NCBI RefSeq assembly: GCF_030014955.1
Contig: NZ_JAGRPV010000001.1
Span: forward strand, 2,108,001-2,172,000
Direction: 5' to 3'
DNA from: Cohnella hashimotonis
Lineage (GTDB): Bacteria > Bacillota > Bacilli > Paenibacillales > Paenibacillaceae
Length of the DNA stretch: 64,000 nt
Shown here piece by piece: positions 8,378-21,474 of this stretch. The translations under genes were made by a program, and so were the position numbers. Every line of letters begins with the position of its first letter. Position 1 is the first letter of the stretch. Below the pieces are notes generated by a model. It did no database searches. It was not told the origin of the DNA and saw only the letters and a program-made list of their open reading frames with translations.

Positions 8378-9454
8378 AGCGGACACGCTCGGGCGGTGCC
8401 TTGCCAGCGTTAACGGGGTCGTAGACGAGACGATCGTGGTGGACACCGGGTCCGGGGACGACACGGCAGCCGTCGCGCGCGCACATGGCGCCAAGATCTA
8501 CGACTTTCAGTGGACGGGAAGCTTCGCGGAGGCGCGCAACTACAGCTTATCCAAGGCGACGGGGGCTTGGATCTTGTGGATGGACGCGGATGAAGCATTG
8601 GAGCCCCGAGACGCTGACGCCTTGCGCCAGGATGTGAGAACGTCAAGCAGGCAAAAACTGCTGTATGCCGAGACCCTTCATTATATCGGCTCCGGCCGAC
8701 CGGATCCCAGACGGGCTTATCGGATGGCGCAGCATCGGGTGTTCCCCAGCGGGAGCGGCTACGCATTCGAAGGCGCGATTCACGAGCGGCTTATCAGAGA
8801 CGGTGCGCCAGCAGCGGATGATGCGATCTCCCTGATTCCGGCAATAATCCATCACTTTGGATATATGGACGACATCCGGCAATTGAAAAAGAAGCGAGAA
8901 CGAAATCTGCTCATGCTGCAAAAGGAAAAACAAAGCGGCTGCTCTGATCCTTGGACGGATTATCACATAGCTGGCGAGCTTAACGGCGTAGGCAGCTATG
9001 AAGATGCTTTTGCGGCTGTCAACGCTGCGATCGCCGGCGCATTACAGAGCGGTCAACTGCCGCCGAACGCGTTTTACCGGCTGAAATACGCCGTCTTGCT
9101 CGCCTCGGGAAACGAACGCGGCGCTTGGCCCGGCATCGATCGCGCGCTGGCTTTGTATCCGGACGATGTGGGCTTGCGTTTTTACAAGGGTGTCATTTTA
9201 TCCCGAAACGGACAGTATGGCGAAGCGATTAAGGCATTCAGGACCTGCCTGACACTCGGGGAGCGGTGCGGTCCGGAGCTTACGAAGGCGGGAATTGGCA
9301 GCTTCCGCGCTTACGAGTTTATCGGACGATGTTTTAAGCTGTTAGGCGACTCTGTAGAAGCGAATGCGGCATACCGACGTGCTGAGGCAATACTTGTCGA
9401 TTACGATGAGACGATGAAAAGGCTATTGCAAATTGAGGCGGGGAGGATTGCGAC

Positions 9455-9458
<4 letters not shown>
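8334..9458 (+). CDS. Family 2 glycosyltransferase with C-terminal TPR region
   Basis: 374 residues. The TTG start is fixed by AAGGAGGTG at 8319-8327; the open frame extends upstream to 8196 but lacks a site. Residues 1-100 are a GT-A fold of family 2: LSLCMIVRDEADTLGRCLASV, DETIVVDTGSGDDT and the metal/nucleotide site WILWMDADEALEP. Residues about 210-370 contain TPR-like helix pairs (SYEDAFAAVNAAIAGAL, AWPGIDRALALYPDDVGLRFYKGVILSRNGQYGEAIKAFRTCL). This architecture is the same as SunS-type protein glycosyltransferases and relatives beside exosporium collagen genes. The stop overlaps the next start as ATGA. Its probable substrate is the Thr-rich collagen-like protein encoded two genes downstream. 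Confidence 0.88.
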
Positions 9459-13248
<3,790 letters not shown>

Positions 13249-13267
13249 AAGGAACGTGTTCTCCTAA

Positions 13268-13301
13268 AACCTGGCGACGCGTGCAGCGTCGTCAGGTTTA
13301 T
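13268..13301 (+). terminator. Probable terminator after the collagen-like gene
   Basis: A 13-bp near-perfect stem (13268-13280 with 13286-13298, one G-T wobble) with a GTGCA loop, followed by a short T-rich TTTATT. The U tract is weak. Confidence 0.7.
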
Positions 13302-13344
13302 TGACACAATTTATTTATATTCATCGGAAGGGAGTGCGGGAGAT

Positions 13345-13401
13345 ATGTCGAATTATGTAGTATTCATCCTTCAGCAACTAGACTCGGTAAGTGTGGTGTA
13401 A
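13345..13401 (+). CDS. 18-codon leader ORF in front of the GGDEF gene
   Basis: A complete ATG-TAA frame encoding MSNYVVFILQQLDSVSVV, with a good GGAAGGGAG site (13326-13334) about 10 nt upstream. Its stop ends 1 nt before the ATG of the diguanylate cyclase gene, which itself has no clear ribosome binding site. This suggests that translation of the leader delivers ribosomes to the cyclase gene. The peptide has a hydrophobic core but no recognised function. Confidence 0.5.
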   Translation: MSNYVVFILQQLDSVSVV

Positions 13402-13402
13402 A

Positions 13403-14533
13403 ATGAAAAATAAGCGTACCCGGTATTTTTCCAGCCCTTCATTCGCTGCCATCGAAAAGCAGCGGCAGGTTCAGTACGTGCGATGGTTCATTTGGACGTA
13501 TTGGCTTGTGATCGGCGCTCACTTCTTTGCCCAGCTTTTCTCGTATCTCTTCCTTCCTTACGAGGCCAGTGCGCACCAATTTTATTTACATATTCTGCTC
13601 TATCCCACACTGCTAATGAGTGGCGTCACAGCATGCGCCCATTTCATTCTTTTTAAAGCCGGACGCTATTCGTTTTATTCGATTTTTCTGGCGGGTACGA
13701 TTATCTCGATGATTATCGTCCATTTGAATATGGACATCAGAATTATCGCGGCGATCATGCTGCTGCCCATTTTTGCTTCGATTTTATTTTTCAGATTAAA
13801 CTTGACTTGGTTCACGGCAGTTTTGCAGGCTGCGGGGTTCAGCGCTTTATACGTGTGGGACGAAGGATTCCGTTCGTTCGTAACCGCTTTTGACCTGATC
13901 GCCATCGTACTGTTTTTTGTGCTCAGCACGGTTGCGGCCAGCTACATCATTATCAGCGGACGCGATCTCGTCTTCGATCTTGAAGCGGCGATGATCGCCC
14001 AACAGCAGCTGCTGGTTGAAAATACGGTCATGTCGCAGCGTTCCAAGACGGACGCATTAACGAATCTGTACAACCATATGTCCTTCCACGAATTTTACGA
14101 GAAGGCAATGGAATTCGCGGACAGAGGCGCGCCGTTTCATCTGGCATTGATCGATATCGATAACTTCAAGTCGATCAACGATACGTTCGGTCATCGCGTA
14201 GGCGATACAATCCTTGCCAACGTTGCGCGCGTCATCAAGGATCGCATATCGCCGGCCGATATCGCCTCTCGCTACGGCGGCGAGGAGTTCGCCCTGTTGT
14301 TGTTCGAGCAATCGTTCGAGGAGGCGCATGCTTTGGTCGACGGAATCCGGTCCGAGCTTGCGAAGTCGCGTCATCCTGAATTGGACGGCAGGGCCGTGAC
14401 GGTGAGCGTCGGATTAAAAAGCTACGCGAACCCTTACACCAAAGAGAAGCTGTTTGAGGACGTGGACGCGCTGCTGTATCAAGCCAAGCGTACGGGTAAA
14501 AATAAGATCGCATCGGTAGCTTTGATCGTCTGA
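13403..14533 (+). CDS. Membrane-bound GGDEF diguanylate cyclase
   Basis: 376 residues. Residues 24-190 hold about six hydrophobic helices (a 5-7 TM sensory region). After a short linker, residues about 215-375 are a GGDEF domain with intact active site GGEEF (292-296), DALTNLYNH at its start and the nucleotide-binding IDIDNFKSINDTFGH. It should make cyclic di-GMP from two GTP at the membrane. The inhibitory I-site, normally RxxD five residues before GGEEF, is SPAD (283-286), so the arginine is missing and product inhibition may be weak. The ATG lies 1 nt after an 18-codon leader ORF. A longer GTG start at 13391 is less likely. Confidence 0.92.
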   Translation: MKNKRTRYFSSPSFAAIEKQRQVQYVRWFIWTYWLVIGAHFFAQLFSYLFLPYEASAHQFYLHILLYPTLLMSGVTACAHFILFKAGRYSFYSIFLAGTIISMIIVHLNMDIRIIAAIMLLPIFASILFFRLNLTWFTAVLQAAGFSALYVWDEGFRSFVTAFDLIAIVLFFVLSTVAASYIIISGRDLVFDLEAAMIAQQQLLVENTVMSQRSKTDALTNLYNHMSFHEFYEKAMEFADRGAPFHLALIDIDNFKSINDTFGHRVGDTILANVARVIKDRISPADIASRYGGEEFALLLFEQSFEEAHALVDGIRSELAKSRHPELDGRAVTVSVGLKSYANPYTKEKLFEDVDALLYQAKRTGKNKIASVALIV

Positions 14534-14552
14534 CCGGAAGCGCGGAATCTCG

Positions 14553-15629
14553 TCAGCTTTTCGATTTTAACAGTCCTTCGTCTTGAATGATGACATGGAC
14601 TTTAAAGTGGATTTTCATAAAGGGATAATATTTCGATCTCCACGCCTGCAAGTCGTCCCGTGAGAGCTTGTCCCGGAAAAGCTGCCCCAAGCCTAAGAAG
14701 TCGGCTTCTTTTGATTGAGCGTCCCTGAGCATGGTTTGAAAACGCGCCGAAAGCTGATCGTCGATTTCCCGTTTGATCTCGGATTCGGAAGGATCGCCTA
14801 CGGTTTCCAGAACGGTTACTTTCAAATGCAGCAAACTGCTCAAGGTCGCTTGGCCTTCGTGCAGCTTGCTGCTGTTCGTCAATCGGTCGGCTTCTATTTT
14901 TACCGTCGCGTGATGCATGACCTCGATCTTGCCTTGCGTTCCGGCTCCCTTGAACAAGTTGTAGAGCAGCGCCTTCTCTGAATCGATGGTGCCCACCATT
15001 TTGCCGTTTTTGATAACCGCCGCGCCGGTGCTTTCGATCGTCGTCGTCCTGCCGGGCCTGATGGTGGGAATGACGACGTCTCGCGTGTACGAGTCCATGC
15101 TGCGGAACACTTCCCAGATTCGGGTTTGCACGACCTCCGGCGACCACCCCGCGTTTTTTTCGAAAAAGTCGTACACTTCCATTCCGCCGATCTTAGAGGC
15201 CGTGCTCAGCTTCTCGAAAAGCGGCTCCAGCATTCCAACGCTTATCGCACAGAACGTCTTGTTCGGGATATCCCGCGACCGCATGAAGCTCTCAATGCTT
15301 TGCCCCAATCCCTTTTCCGCTACGGACCGTTCGAAGACGATAACCTTCAAATGGAGCAAGTCGACTTTGTTCTCCATGTTTTTATTGATCTTGTCCAATA
15401 TTTCATTGATGGTGTTGCCGGATTCGGAAATGATTTTAGCGCTCGTTTCGGTATCGCGGGTATCCGGCACAAGCAGCAGTACTTTGTACGATTGACCGGT
15501 CTGTTTGACGCCCATAACGATCGGCAGAGCGCGGTGATTGATATCTTTAATATCCCAACAACCGGTCAAGGCCGTCGTTCCAGCGACGATCAGCGCAAAA
15601 AGCGTCAGGCGGGCGAGGCGCATTTTCAT
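14553..15629 (-). CDS. Ger(x)C family spore germination lipoprotein
   Basis: 358 residues. The signal peptide has a lipobox (residues 18-24, TALTGCW) with Cys23 as the lipidation site, followed by the family signature CWDIKDINHRALPIVMGV. The rest is the three-domain GerC fold, including DLLHLKVIVFERSVAEKGL and the C-terminal LGQLFRDKLSRDDLQAWR. It is the lipoprotein subunit of a germinant receptor in the spore inner membrane. Its start overlaps the GerB stop by 4 nt. It is the last gene of the operon, convergent with the GGDEF gene across 19 bp with no obvious hairpin between them. Confidence 0.93.
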   Translation of the reverse strand: MKMRLARLTLFALIVAGTTALTGCWDIKDINHRALPIVMGVKQTGQSYKVLLLVPDTRDTETSAKIISESGNTINEILDKINKNMENKVDLLHLKVIVFERSVAEKGLGQSIESFMRSRDIPNKTFCAISVGMLEPLFEKLSTASKIGGMEVYDFFEKNAGWSPEVVQTRIWEVFRSMDSYTRDVVIPTIRPGRTTTIESTGAAVIKNGKMVGTIDSEKALLYNLFKGAGTQGKIEVMHHATVKIEADRLTNSSKLHEGQATLSSLLHLKVTVLETVGDPSESEIKREIDDQLSARFQTMLRDAQSKEADFLGLGQLFRDKLSRDDLQAWRSKYYPFMKIHFKVHVIIQDEGLLKSKS

Positions 15630-16711
15630 GATTCGATCGCCTCTTTCCGGCGTCGGCTAAAGCCGAGCGCGAAGGTGACCAGCGGAATAACGAAGGCTGC
15701 GTATAAGCGCAAGTACGTATTCCACCATAACATCTGCTCGACGGCGCTCCAGTTCGGGACCAACAGGCATACGATGAATACGAAAACCGCCAACAGCACG
15801 CTAACGGCCGGCGCTTTTGCGGCAGGCAAGGCGCGTCGGAGCAGCAGCAGCATTTCCCACTTGACCAAAGCCAGGAACAATATAACGAAGCATAACAGAC
15901 TGATCATGAAAAACATCGTCACTCTGTCGAACATCAGCCAGCTGACGTCCACTGTATCCACAGCCATGATAAACGGAAAAGGGAACTTGGAAGCCGTATT
16001 TTCGCCGAACGTCAAGAGCGGCACGTAGACCGATATGAGAAAAAACGGAAGCAGCACGAAGCTGAACCAGACGATCTTGCGGCGTTGGTAAGGAACGTGG
16101 GAAGGGATAAAGCCCAAAAACAAAAATCCGCCGACAAAAGCGAACATGCTCTGCAGATACGGGCGGTGGAATACGTAGGAGAAACTGGCGGCCTTGCGGT
16201 CCATGAGCGGCAGCAGGTAATGCCAGTCCGCGTTTTGAAACGATAGCACGATGACCAGGATTAAGAAGGGGAAAAACAGCAGCGCGACGAGCATGGCCGT
16301 TCTAAAAAGCGACTCGACACCCCATGAGGAAATTAAGGTGCTTACTGCGAGAAACAGCAGCATAATCGTCCAAAGCGGGGTATTGCCCAAGAAGATCACC
16401 GTGACGATCTCGGCGTACGCGCGAACGGTGATGATGATCATCATGACAAAGTAAATGGCAAGCGGCAGCAGCGCCAGAAAGGCAAAAGCGTTGCCGGCGC
16501 TTTGGAACAGATCGATCACGTTTCGCGGCGCGCAATAGCTTAAGCCTTTCGTATAGACGGCGACCATGCTGACATGGCAAATAAACCCGAACAGCACGGC
16601 GCTCCATTGTCCGACGGAGAGGCTGGCGATAATATCGGCCGGATACAGGAAAAAGATCAGGCCCATATGCGTGATCAGACACATGACGATGACCTGGCGG
16701 CTCTTATCCAT
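15626..16711 (-). CDS. GerAB/ArcD/ProY family spore germination permease
   Basis: 361 residues and about ten hydrophobic helices, matching GerB subunits; the first helix region SRQVIVMCLITHMGLIFFLYPADI and the periplasmic HRPYLQSMFAFVGGFLFLGFIPSHV resemble family members. This is the amino-acid-permease-like, germinant-sensing subunit. It overlaps the GerA gene by 8 nt and the GerC gene by 4 nt, so the three subunits are translationally coupled. It is diverged from the GerB at the window start, indicating a separate receptor with probably different specificity. Confidence 0.92.
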   Translation of the reverse strand: MDKSRQVIVMCLITHMGLIFFLYPADIIASLSVGQWSAVLFGFICHVSMVAVYTKGLSYCAPRNVIDLFQSAGNAFAFLALLPLAIYFVMMIIITVRAYAEIVTVIFLGNTPLWTIMLLFLAVSTLISSWGVESLFRTAMLVALLFFPFLILVIVLSFQNADWHYLLPLMDRKAASFSYVFHRPYLQSMFAFVGGFLFLGFIPSHVPYQRRKIVWFSFVLLPFFLISVYVPLLTFGENTASKFPFPFIMAVDTVDVSWLMFDRVTMFFMISLLCFVILFLALVKWEMLLLLRRALPAAKAPAVSVLLAVFVFIVCLLVPNWSAVEQMLWWNTYLRLYAAFVIPLVTFALGFSRRRKEAIES

Positions 16712-18032
16712 AGCGTCGTCCTGCTTTCCAGCGTGATAAGTAAGGGATGCCGAAGGTGCTGACTTGTCCTAGATACGCGCAGATGACGACAATGCCTACG
16801 AACAGGCCCAATACGCCGAACATCGCCGACAGAAACAGCAGCAAATATTTGTAGAGACGAAGGGACGTCGTGTTCTGGAAGCCGATGACGGTAAAGTTGG
16901 CGATCGTCGAGGCAGCCAAAATGATGATAAGCACGTTGCTGACGAGATTGGCCTGAACGACAGCTTGTCCCAGGATGATGCCGCCCACCATCGTGATGGT
17001 CGGCCCGATCGTTTTGGGCAGACGGATCGTGGATTCGAGCGTCAATTCGAGGATCAGCAGCAGTAGCAGCGTTTCGACGAGCGCCGGATAGGGTACGCCC
17101 TCGCGACTGCCGGCGATGGATAGGGCGATTTCGATCCGGAGTACTTCGGGATTCACCGACACCAGCGCAACGTATAAACCGGGCAGCAGCACGTTGGTCA
17201 GTACGCCGAGCACGCGCAAGACCTGAAAAGAGAATTTGAAAAAAACAGGAAAGTTGCGGTCGCTTTGCGAGACGAACAAATCCGACACCAAACTGGGCAG
17301 CACAAGGGCAAATGGAAATCGGTCCAGCAGCAGGACGGCTTTGCCTCTAGCCAAAGCGGAGGCAGCTTCCTGGGGAAGCTCGGTCGTATTGTAACGGGTG
17401 ATCAGCGTCCATTTTGAAAATCCGAGCAGATCGGATAAAGCTTCCAGATCGGGAACGTCCCGGTCCGGGAGCGCTTCGATTTTCCGGACGATGGACTGCA
17501 GAAGTTGTTCATGGATTTGCCCCTCCATATAAAGAAGAGCGGTCCTTCTGCGCTGATCCCCGCCTAGCGCATAGGAGCGAAGGCGCAGCTTTTCCGAGGA
17601 AAAATGCTTTTTGACGAGCCCGATATTCGTATCCAGATCTTCGTTAAAGGCGCTGATGGCGCCCCGAAGCACGTTTTCCGTCGTCGGTGCTTCTATGGCG
17701 CGGGACAATGTCCGATGGACAGGAACCAGCTTCATACAACGATCGCCTGCATACGAAAAAATAAGCATCTGGCCTGCCGCGATCGCGTCCAGGATCTCTC
17801 GTTCGCCCGGATCGTTCATTGGCGTTCCGATCCCGCTACTCGGATCGAACGGCGGTTTATCCGCGGAGGCGGCATTCAGGGCCATTTGCCTAAGCAAGGC
17901 GATCGTTTGCGGCAGATCGATCTGAGAATTGTAACCGGCCAACACGACCGGTTGATCGGTAAGGATAGTCGGATGCAGGAAAAGGTCCGAATCCAGATTC
18001 TGTCTGGACATCAAAAACGCCGGCAGGTTCAT
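16704..18032 (-). CDS. GerA family spore germination protein (A subunit)
   Basis: 442 residues, slightly shorter than the common 470-530. The N-terminal cytoplasmic domain (residues 1-230) includes the conserved regions EDLDTNIGLVKKHFSS, RRTALLYMEGQ and LLLDRFPFALVLPSL. About five membrane helices follow at residues 235-435, with the strongly conserved SREGVPYPALVETLLLLLILELTLE segment. GerA subunits are now considered to form the oligomeric channel of germinant receptors. It is the first gene of the gerA-gerB-gerC operon. A weak SigG-like element, GCATT then 18 nt then CATTTTC, lies on the minus strand between 18124 and 18095. Confidence 0.93.
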   Translation of the reverse strand: MNLPAFLMSRQNLDSDLFLHPTILTDQPVVLAGYNSQIDLPQTIALLRQMALNAASADKPPFDPSSGIGTPMNDPGEREILDAIAAGQMLIFSYAGDRCMKLVPVHRTLSRAIEAPTTENVLRGAISAFNEDLDTNIGLVKKHFSSEKLRLRSYALGGDQRRRTALLYMEGQIHEQLLQSIVRKIEALPDRDVPDLEALSDLLGFSKWTLITRYNTTELPQEAASALARGKAVLLLDRFPFALVLPSLVSDLFVSQSDRNFPVFFKFSFQVLRVLGVLTNVLLPGLYVALVSVNPEVLRIEIALSIAGSREGVPYPALVETLLLLLILELTLESTIRLPKTIGPTITMVGGIILGQAVVQANLVSNVLIIILAASTIANFTVIGFQNTTSLRLYKYLLLFLSAMFGVLGLFVGIVVICAYLGQVSTFGIPYLSRWKAGRRYG

Positions 18033-18131
18033 GCGTCACGCCCCTCGCGATAATTTTCCATTATCCCCTGAAAGGGAGCTGGTAAACGCACGAAGAAAAT
18101 GAGGTGGCGCGGACGCAGGAATGCCGAAGCG

Positions 18132-19286
18132 TTAAAAGTGAGGCGTATGGTTGGCGGGAGCCGACGATGCTCTGCGCTGCCTGAACAGCGCGATGCCAAA
18201 ATAAATCCACGCGGCGAAGGCGAAGGCTGCAACGACAGATGATACGATGGCGTAGCGCTTATAGGTAGGCGAACGATCGAAATGCGCGTGCCCGAGCCGC
18301 TGCTGCGCCTCCTTCATCAGCGCGAGCTGAAGCTCCGGATTATTGCTCATGCCGCCTGCGTTCAACCGGAAACCGTTTGTCTGTCCCGGCTTGTTCAGGC
18401 CGCTCTTGACGGTCAGCGTCACGTCAATGCCGCGCTTGCGGCAGATCCGCAGCAGCGACTCGGAGAAAGCGCCGTACGGAAAGGCGAGCACGTGATCGTT
18501 TTCGCCCAGCTCCTGCTTCAGCACCTCGTTCGCCTGCTTCAGATCCGCATCCACGCGCGATTCATATTCGTTCTCCGTTTCCCTGCGTCCCTTGTCCTTC
18601 AAATATAGCCGGCTCGAAAGGACGGGCTCCGGGTGCTTGCCCCGCGCGTCCGTCGGCGCGTAATAATGAAGATTATAAGTATGGCTGTAGAAGTCGATGC
18701 CGCTGCGATGCATCTCTCTGACCTGGTCCCAGGTCAGCTTCTCTACGCCGGGCATCTTGGGATTGCCGACCGTGCCTACGATAAGGAAGCTGGTAGCCGG
18801 CGCTCCATATTTCTTAAGCAGCGGATATGCGTACTTATAAAAAGACTCGTAACCGTCGTCGAACGTCAACAGGACTGCATTTTCGGGCACGGGCCGGTCG
18901 TGCAGAATAAAATTGCGGTACTGACTCATCGTGATCCAATGAAAATTGTTGTCCTTCATCAATTGAAGCTGACGCTCGAAGTTGCTTGCGGACAGCGAGT
19001 GTACGTCCGTCGGGGATGGCGAGACGTCGTGATACATCAGCACGAGCACGCGGTTGCGATAATAATGCCCGTCGGGTTGTGAGCGGCCTGCCTTCAGGCC
19101 GGGGTAGGGCGAATAATCGGCATTCGCGTGTTCACCCGTGGCGGCCGCTGTGCTTGCAGCGCCGTAGAACATGCGTTGAAGAACCGGAAATCGGCTGTGG
19201 TAGGCTTGAACGAAAAATAAACTAAACATCGCGACCGACAAAACCAGGACGACCGACAATGAGATAAACCGCGCTTTTAAACTCAT
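18132..19286 (-). CDS. Membrane-anchored polysaccharide deacetylase (NodB family)
   Basis: 384 residues from an ATG with GAGGAG 7 nt upstream; the frame is open further upstream but lacks a site. Residues 6-26 form an N-terminal membrane anchor. The catalytic domain (residues about 80-320) carries the NodB motifs LLTFDDGYESF (metal and catalytic Asp pair), FYSHTYNLHY (H-x3-H type motif) and LAFPYGAFSE. A second membrane helix lies near the C-terminus (IVSSVVAAFAFAAWIYFGIALF) followed by a basic tail. It deacetylates N-acetylated cell wall or cortex glycans outside the membrane. It lies 99 bp upstream of the gerA operon on the same strand, which is compatible with a sporulation role. Confidence 0.88.
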   Translation of the reverse strand: MSLKARFISLSVVLVLSVAMFSLFFVQAYHSRFPVLQRMFYGAASTAAATGEHANADYSPYPGLKAGRSQPDGHYYRNRVLVLMYHDVSPSPTDVHSLSASNFERQLQLMKDNNFHWITMSQYRNFILHDRPVPENAVLLTFDDGYESFYKYAYPLLKKYGAPATSFLIVGTVGNPKMPGVEKLTWDQVREMHRSGIDFYSHTYNLHYYAPTDARGKHPEPVLSSRLYLKDKGRRETENEYESRVDADLKQANEVLKQELGENDHVLAFPYGAFSESLLRICRKRGIDVTLTVKSGLNKPGQTNGFRLNAGGMSNNPELQLALMKEAQQRLGHAHFDRSPTYKRYAIVSSVVAAFAFAAWIYFGIALFRQRRASSAPANHTPHF

Positions 19287-19388
19287 GTTGCATCTCCTCG
19301 CGTAACCGGCCGCTTGCGTTCTTGCGCCCGATTGTTGGGTACCCGTATAAGACGACAAACCCTGCCGATAAGTTACCGAAAAAAAAGC

Positions 19389-19417
19389 TTTACTTTTGTT
19401 GGACAGACCTATATAAT
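19389..19417 (+). promoter_or_regulatory. SigA-type promoter of tRNA-Leu copy 2
   Basis: TTTACT (19389-19394), 17-nt spacer, TATAAT (19412-19417). It shares CTATATAATC and the following TTATCGTCTTG-type discriminator with the promoter of copy 1. Confidence 0.8.
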
Positions 19418-19459
19418 CTAATTTATCGTCTTGCGGAAGCAACATGACAAGACAGATAT

Positions 19460-19547
<88 letters not shown>

Positions 19548-19562
19548 CCCTATAAATGAACA

Positions 19563-19602
19563 AGCTCTTGAATCGTTTCTTATGACGGTTCAGGAGCTTT
19601 TT
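19563..19602 (+). terminator. Intrinsic terminator of tRNA-Leu copy 2
   Basis: A 14-bp stem AGCTCTTGAATCGT / ACGGTTCAGGAGCT (19563-19576 and 19585-19598, with G-T wobbles) followed by TTTTT. Confidence 0.9.
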
Positions 19603-19636
19603 GCATGATTGGAATTTTCATAAGCACAAACGGGCG

Positions 19637-19696
19637 TTAAACATAAAAAAGGGGATGAAACAATCATTGCCGTTTCATCCCCTTTTTTATGTTTAA
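19637..19696. terminator. Perfect 25-bp palindromic terminator of the sugar ABC operon
   Basis: Perfect 25-bp arms (19637-19661 and 19672-19696) around a 10-nt loop. The stem contains AAAAAAGGGGATGAAAC / GTTTCATCCCCTTTTTT, so a T run follows the GC-rich core on both strands and termination can work in both directions. It lies about 50 nt after the stop of the minus-strand permease gene. Confidence 0.9.
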
Positions 19697-19745
19697 GTTT
19701 TACAAAGACCGCCGTTCCAGGACAGGTTCATACCGCTGTGCCCAT

Positions 19746-20576
19746 TTAGCCCTTCTCTGCCCCTTGCGTCAAGCCCTCGACGATATAGCGCTGGGCGAAG
19801 GCGAACATGATGATCGTAGGGATAACAGAGATGACGGTTCCGGCTGACATGGATCCCCAATCGATATCGAACTTCAGCACGAACGAATTCATCCCGACCG
19901 GCAGCGTCTTCAGCGAATTCGTATCGATGAACATGACGGCCTGGAACAACTCGTTCCAGTTCTGAACGAAGGCGAATATAAACGTTGAAGCGATCCCCGG
20001 CAGCATGACCGGGATAATGATGCGGAACAGCGACGTAGTCCGCGAGCAGCCGTCGATCATCGCCGCTTCCTCGAGACTGGCTGGTATGCGCTGGAAGAAG
20101 CCTCTGAGCATAATGGTCGAGAAGGCGATGGAGCCCGTCGTGTACAGCAGGATGAGCGACATCCGCGTGTTCGTCAGCCCCATGTCCGACATCATCAGGT
20201 ACAGCGGCGCCAGCGATACGAAGCCCGGCAGCATCTGCGTGAGGAAAAACGCGAGCATGATCTGCTTGTGGCCGCGGAACGAGAAGCGCGCCATGACGTA
20301 CGCGCACAAAATCGAGATGACGATGACGGCGACGGCGGACACGATCGACACGATCAAGCTGTTCATGATATACACATGAAACTTGGAAACCGTAAAGATG
20401 CGGTCGAAGTTACTGAGAGAAAAGTGAGTCGGCCAATACGAGATCGGCAGCTTGAAGATGTCGCCTTTGGGCTTGAAGGCCGTGATGACGATCCAGTACA
20501 GCGGGAATACGACCACGGCCAGGTGCAGCGCCAGATAGAAGATCTTTAATCCCTTGAGGGTCGCTTTGACGGCCAT
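19746..20576 (-). CDS. Carbohydrate ABC transporter permease (CUT1, MalG type)
   Basis: 276 residues, six membrane helices. The EAA loop is EEAAMIDGCSRTTSLFRIIIPVMLPG at about residues 168-193, the contact for a shared MsmX-type ATPase; no ATPase gene is present in the window. Residue patterns such as PLYWIVITAFKP at the N-terminus and MFAFAQRYIVEGLTQGAEKG at the C-terminus are typical of MalG-like subunits. Its start overlaps the stop of the partner permease by one base (TGATG). It is the last gene of the operon that begins with the GH78 rhamnosidase or the binding protein. Confidence 0.93.
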   Translation of the reverse strand: MAVKATLKGLKIFYLALHLAVVVFPLYWIVITAFKPKGDIFKLPISYWPTHFSLSNFDRIFTVSKFHVYIMNSLIVSIVSAVAVIVISILCAYVMARFSFRGHKQIMLAFFLTQMLPGFVSLAPLYLMMSDMGLTNTRMSLILLYTTGSIAFSTIMLRGFFQRIPASLEEAAMIDGCSRTTSLFRIIIPVMLPGIASTFIFAFVQNWNELFQAVMFIDTNSLKTLPVGMNSFVLKFDIDWGSMSAGTVISVIPTIIMFAFAQRYIVEGLTQGAEKG

Positions 20577-21451
20577 CAGAAGTCACCCACTTTCTCGGAC
20601 TTCGTCACGAACAGGTAGAAAATCGTGTACAGCATCAGAATCGCGAGCATGATGACGCCGATCGCGGACGCCATGCCGTAATTGCCGGCGAGCAGCTTTT
20701 CCATGAGGAGGGAGGACAGCACATGCGTGCTCCCGGCGGGACCGCCGTTGGTCATCCCGTAGATGAGCGTCGGGTCGTTGAAAATCCAGATCACGCGCAG
20801 CAGCGTCGTGGCGATGATCGTCGGCATAATATAGGGCAGGGTCACGTTAAAAAACTGGCGGAACGCGTTGGCGCCGTCGATATCGGCCGCTTCGTACAAT
20901 TCGCCGGGCACGGACTGGAGGGCGGCAAGCAGCATGATGGCGAAGAAGGCGATGCCGTACCATACGTTCGCGACGATGACCGAGAACATGGCCCAATGCG
21001 GGTCCGATAAGAAGCCGATCCGCTCGTGGATGATGCCGGTCTTAAGCAGCAGGTCGTTGATGACGCCGTATTGGGAATTGAACAGCCACTTCCAGATCAG
21101 GCCGATCAGGAACCCGGACAGCGCCCAGGAGTAGAATACGAAGCCCTGATAGACGCCGCGTCCGCGGAATTGCTTCTTGAGCATAAGCGCGAGCGCAAGT
21201 CCGATAAAGAACTGAAAGACGAGCGAGAAGAAGACCCAATATACGCTGTTCTGAAGCGCGGTGAGAAACTTGCTGTCGCGGAAAGCCGTCTCGAAATTCT
21301 GGAGTCCGACGAAATCGACGTTGTTGAGGTTGAACAATTCGTAATTCTGAAAGGCCATGATCACGCCGCGCAGGAACGGATAAAACGTGAAGACGGCGAG
21401 CAGCAGAAATGCGGGAAATAGGCTGAGCCAAATAAAAGTACGCTGTTTCAT
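20576..21451 (-). CDS. Carbohydrate ABC transporter permease (CUT1, MalF type)
   Basis: 291 residues with six membrane helices (first at residues 8-30, LSLFPAFLLLAVFTFYPFLRGVI). The EAA loop is YEAADIDGANAFRQFFNVTLPYIMPT. It forms the channel heterodimer with the MalG-type subunit encoded next, with translation coupled through TGATG. It lies 89 bp after the binding protein gene, and that gap contains a 12-bp stem-loop without a T run that may lower permease expression relative to the binding protein. Confidence 0.93.
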   Translation of the reverse strand: MKQRTFIWLSLFPAFLLLAVFTFYPFLRGVIMAFQNYELFNLNNVDFVGLQNFETAFRDSKFLTALQNSVYWVFFSLVFQFFIGLALALMLKKQFRGRGVYQGFVFYSWALSGFLIGLIWKWLFNSQYGVINDLLLKTGIIHERIGFLSDPHWAMFSVIVANVWYGIAFFAIMLLAALQSVPGELYEAADIDGANAFRQFFNVTLPYIMPTIIATTLLRVIWIFNDPTLIYGMTNGGPAGSTHVLSSLLMEKLLAGNYGMASAIGVIMLAILMLYTIFYLFVTKSEKVGDF

Positions 21452-21474
21452 TCGAAGTCACCGCCTTATAATGC

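Noticed and set aside
13301..13322. SigA promoter (TTGACA) before the leader/GGDEF unit
   Set aside because: TTGACA is present at 13301, but the only TATATT-like -10 is 9 nt away and nothing suitable lies at 16-18 nt.
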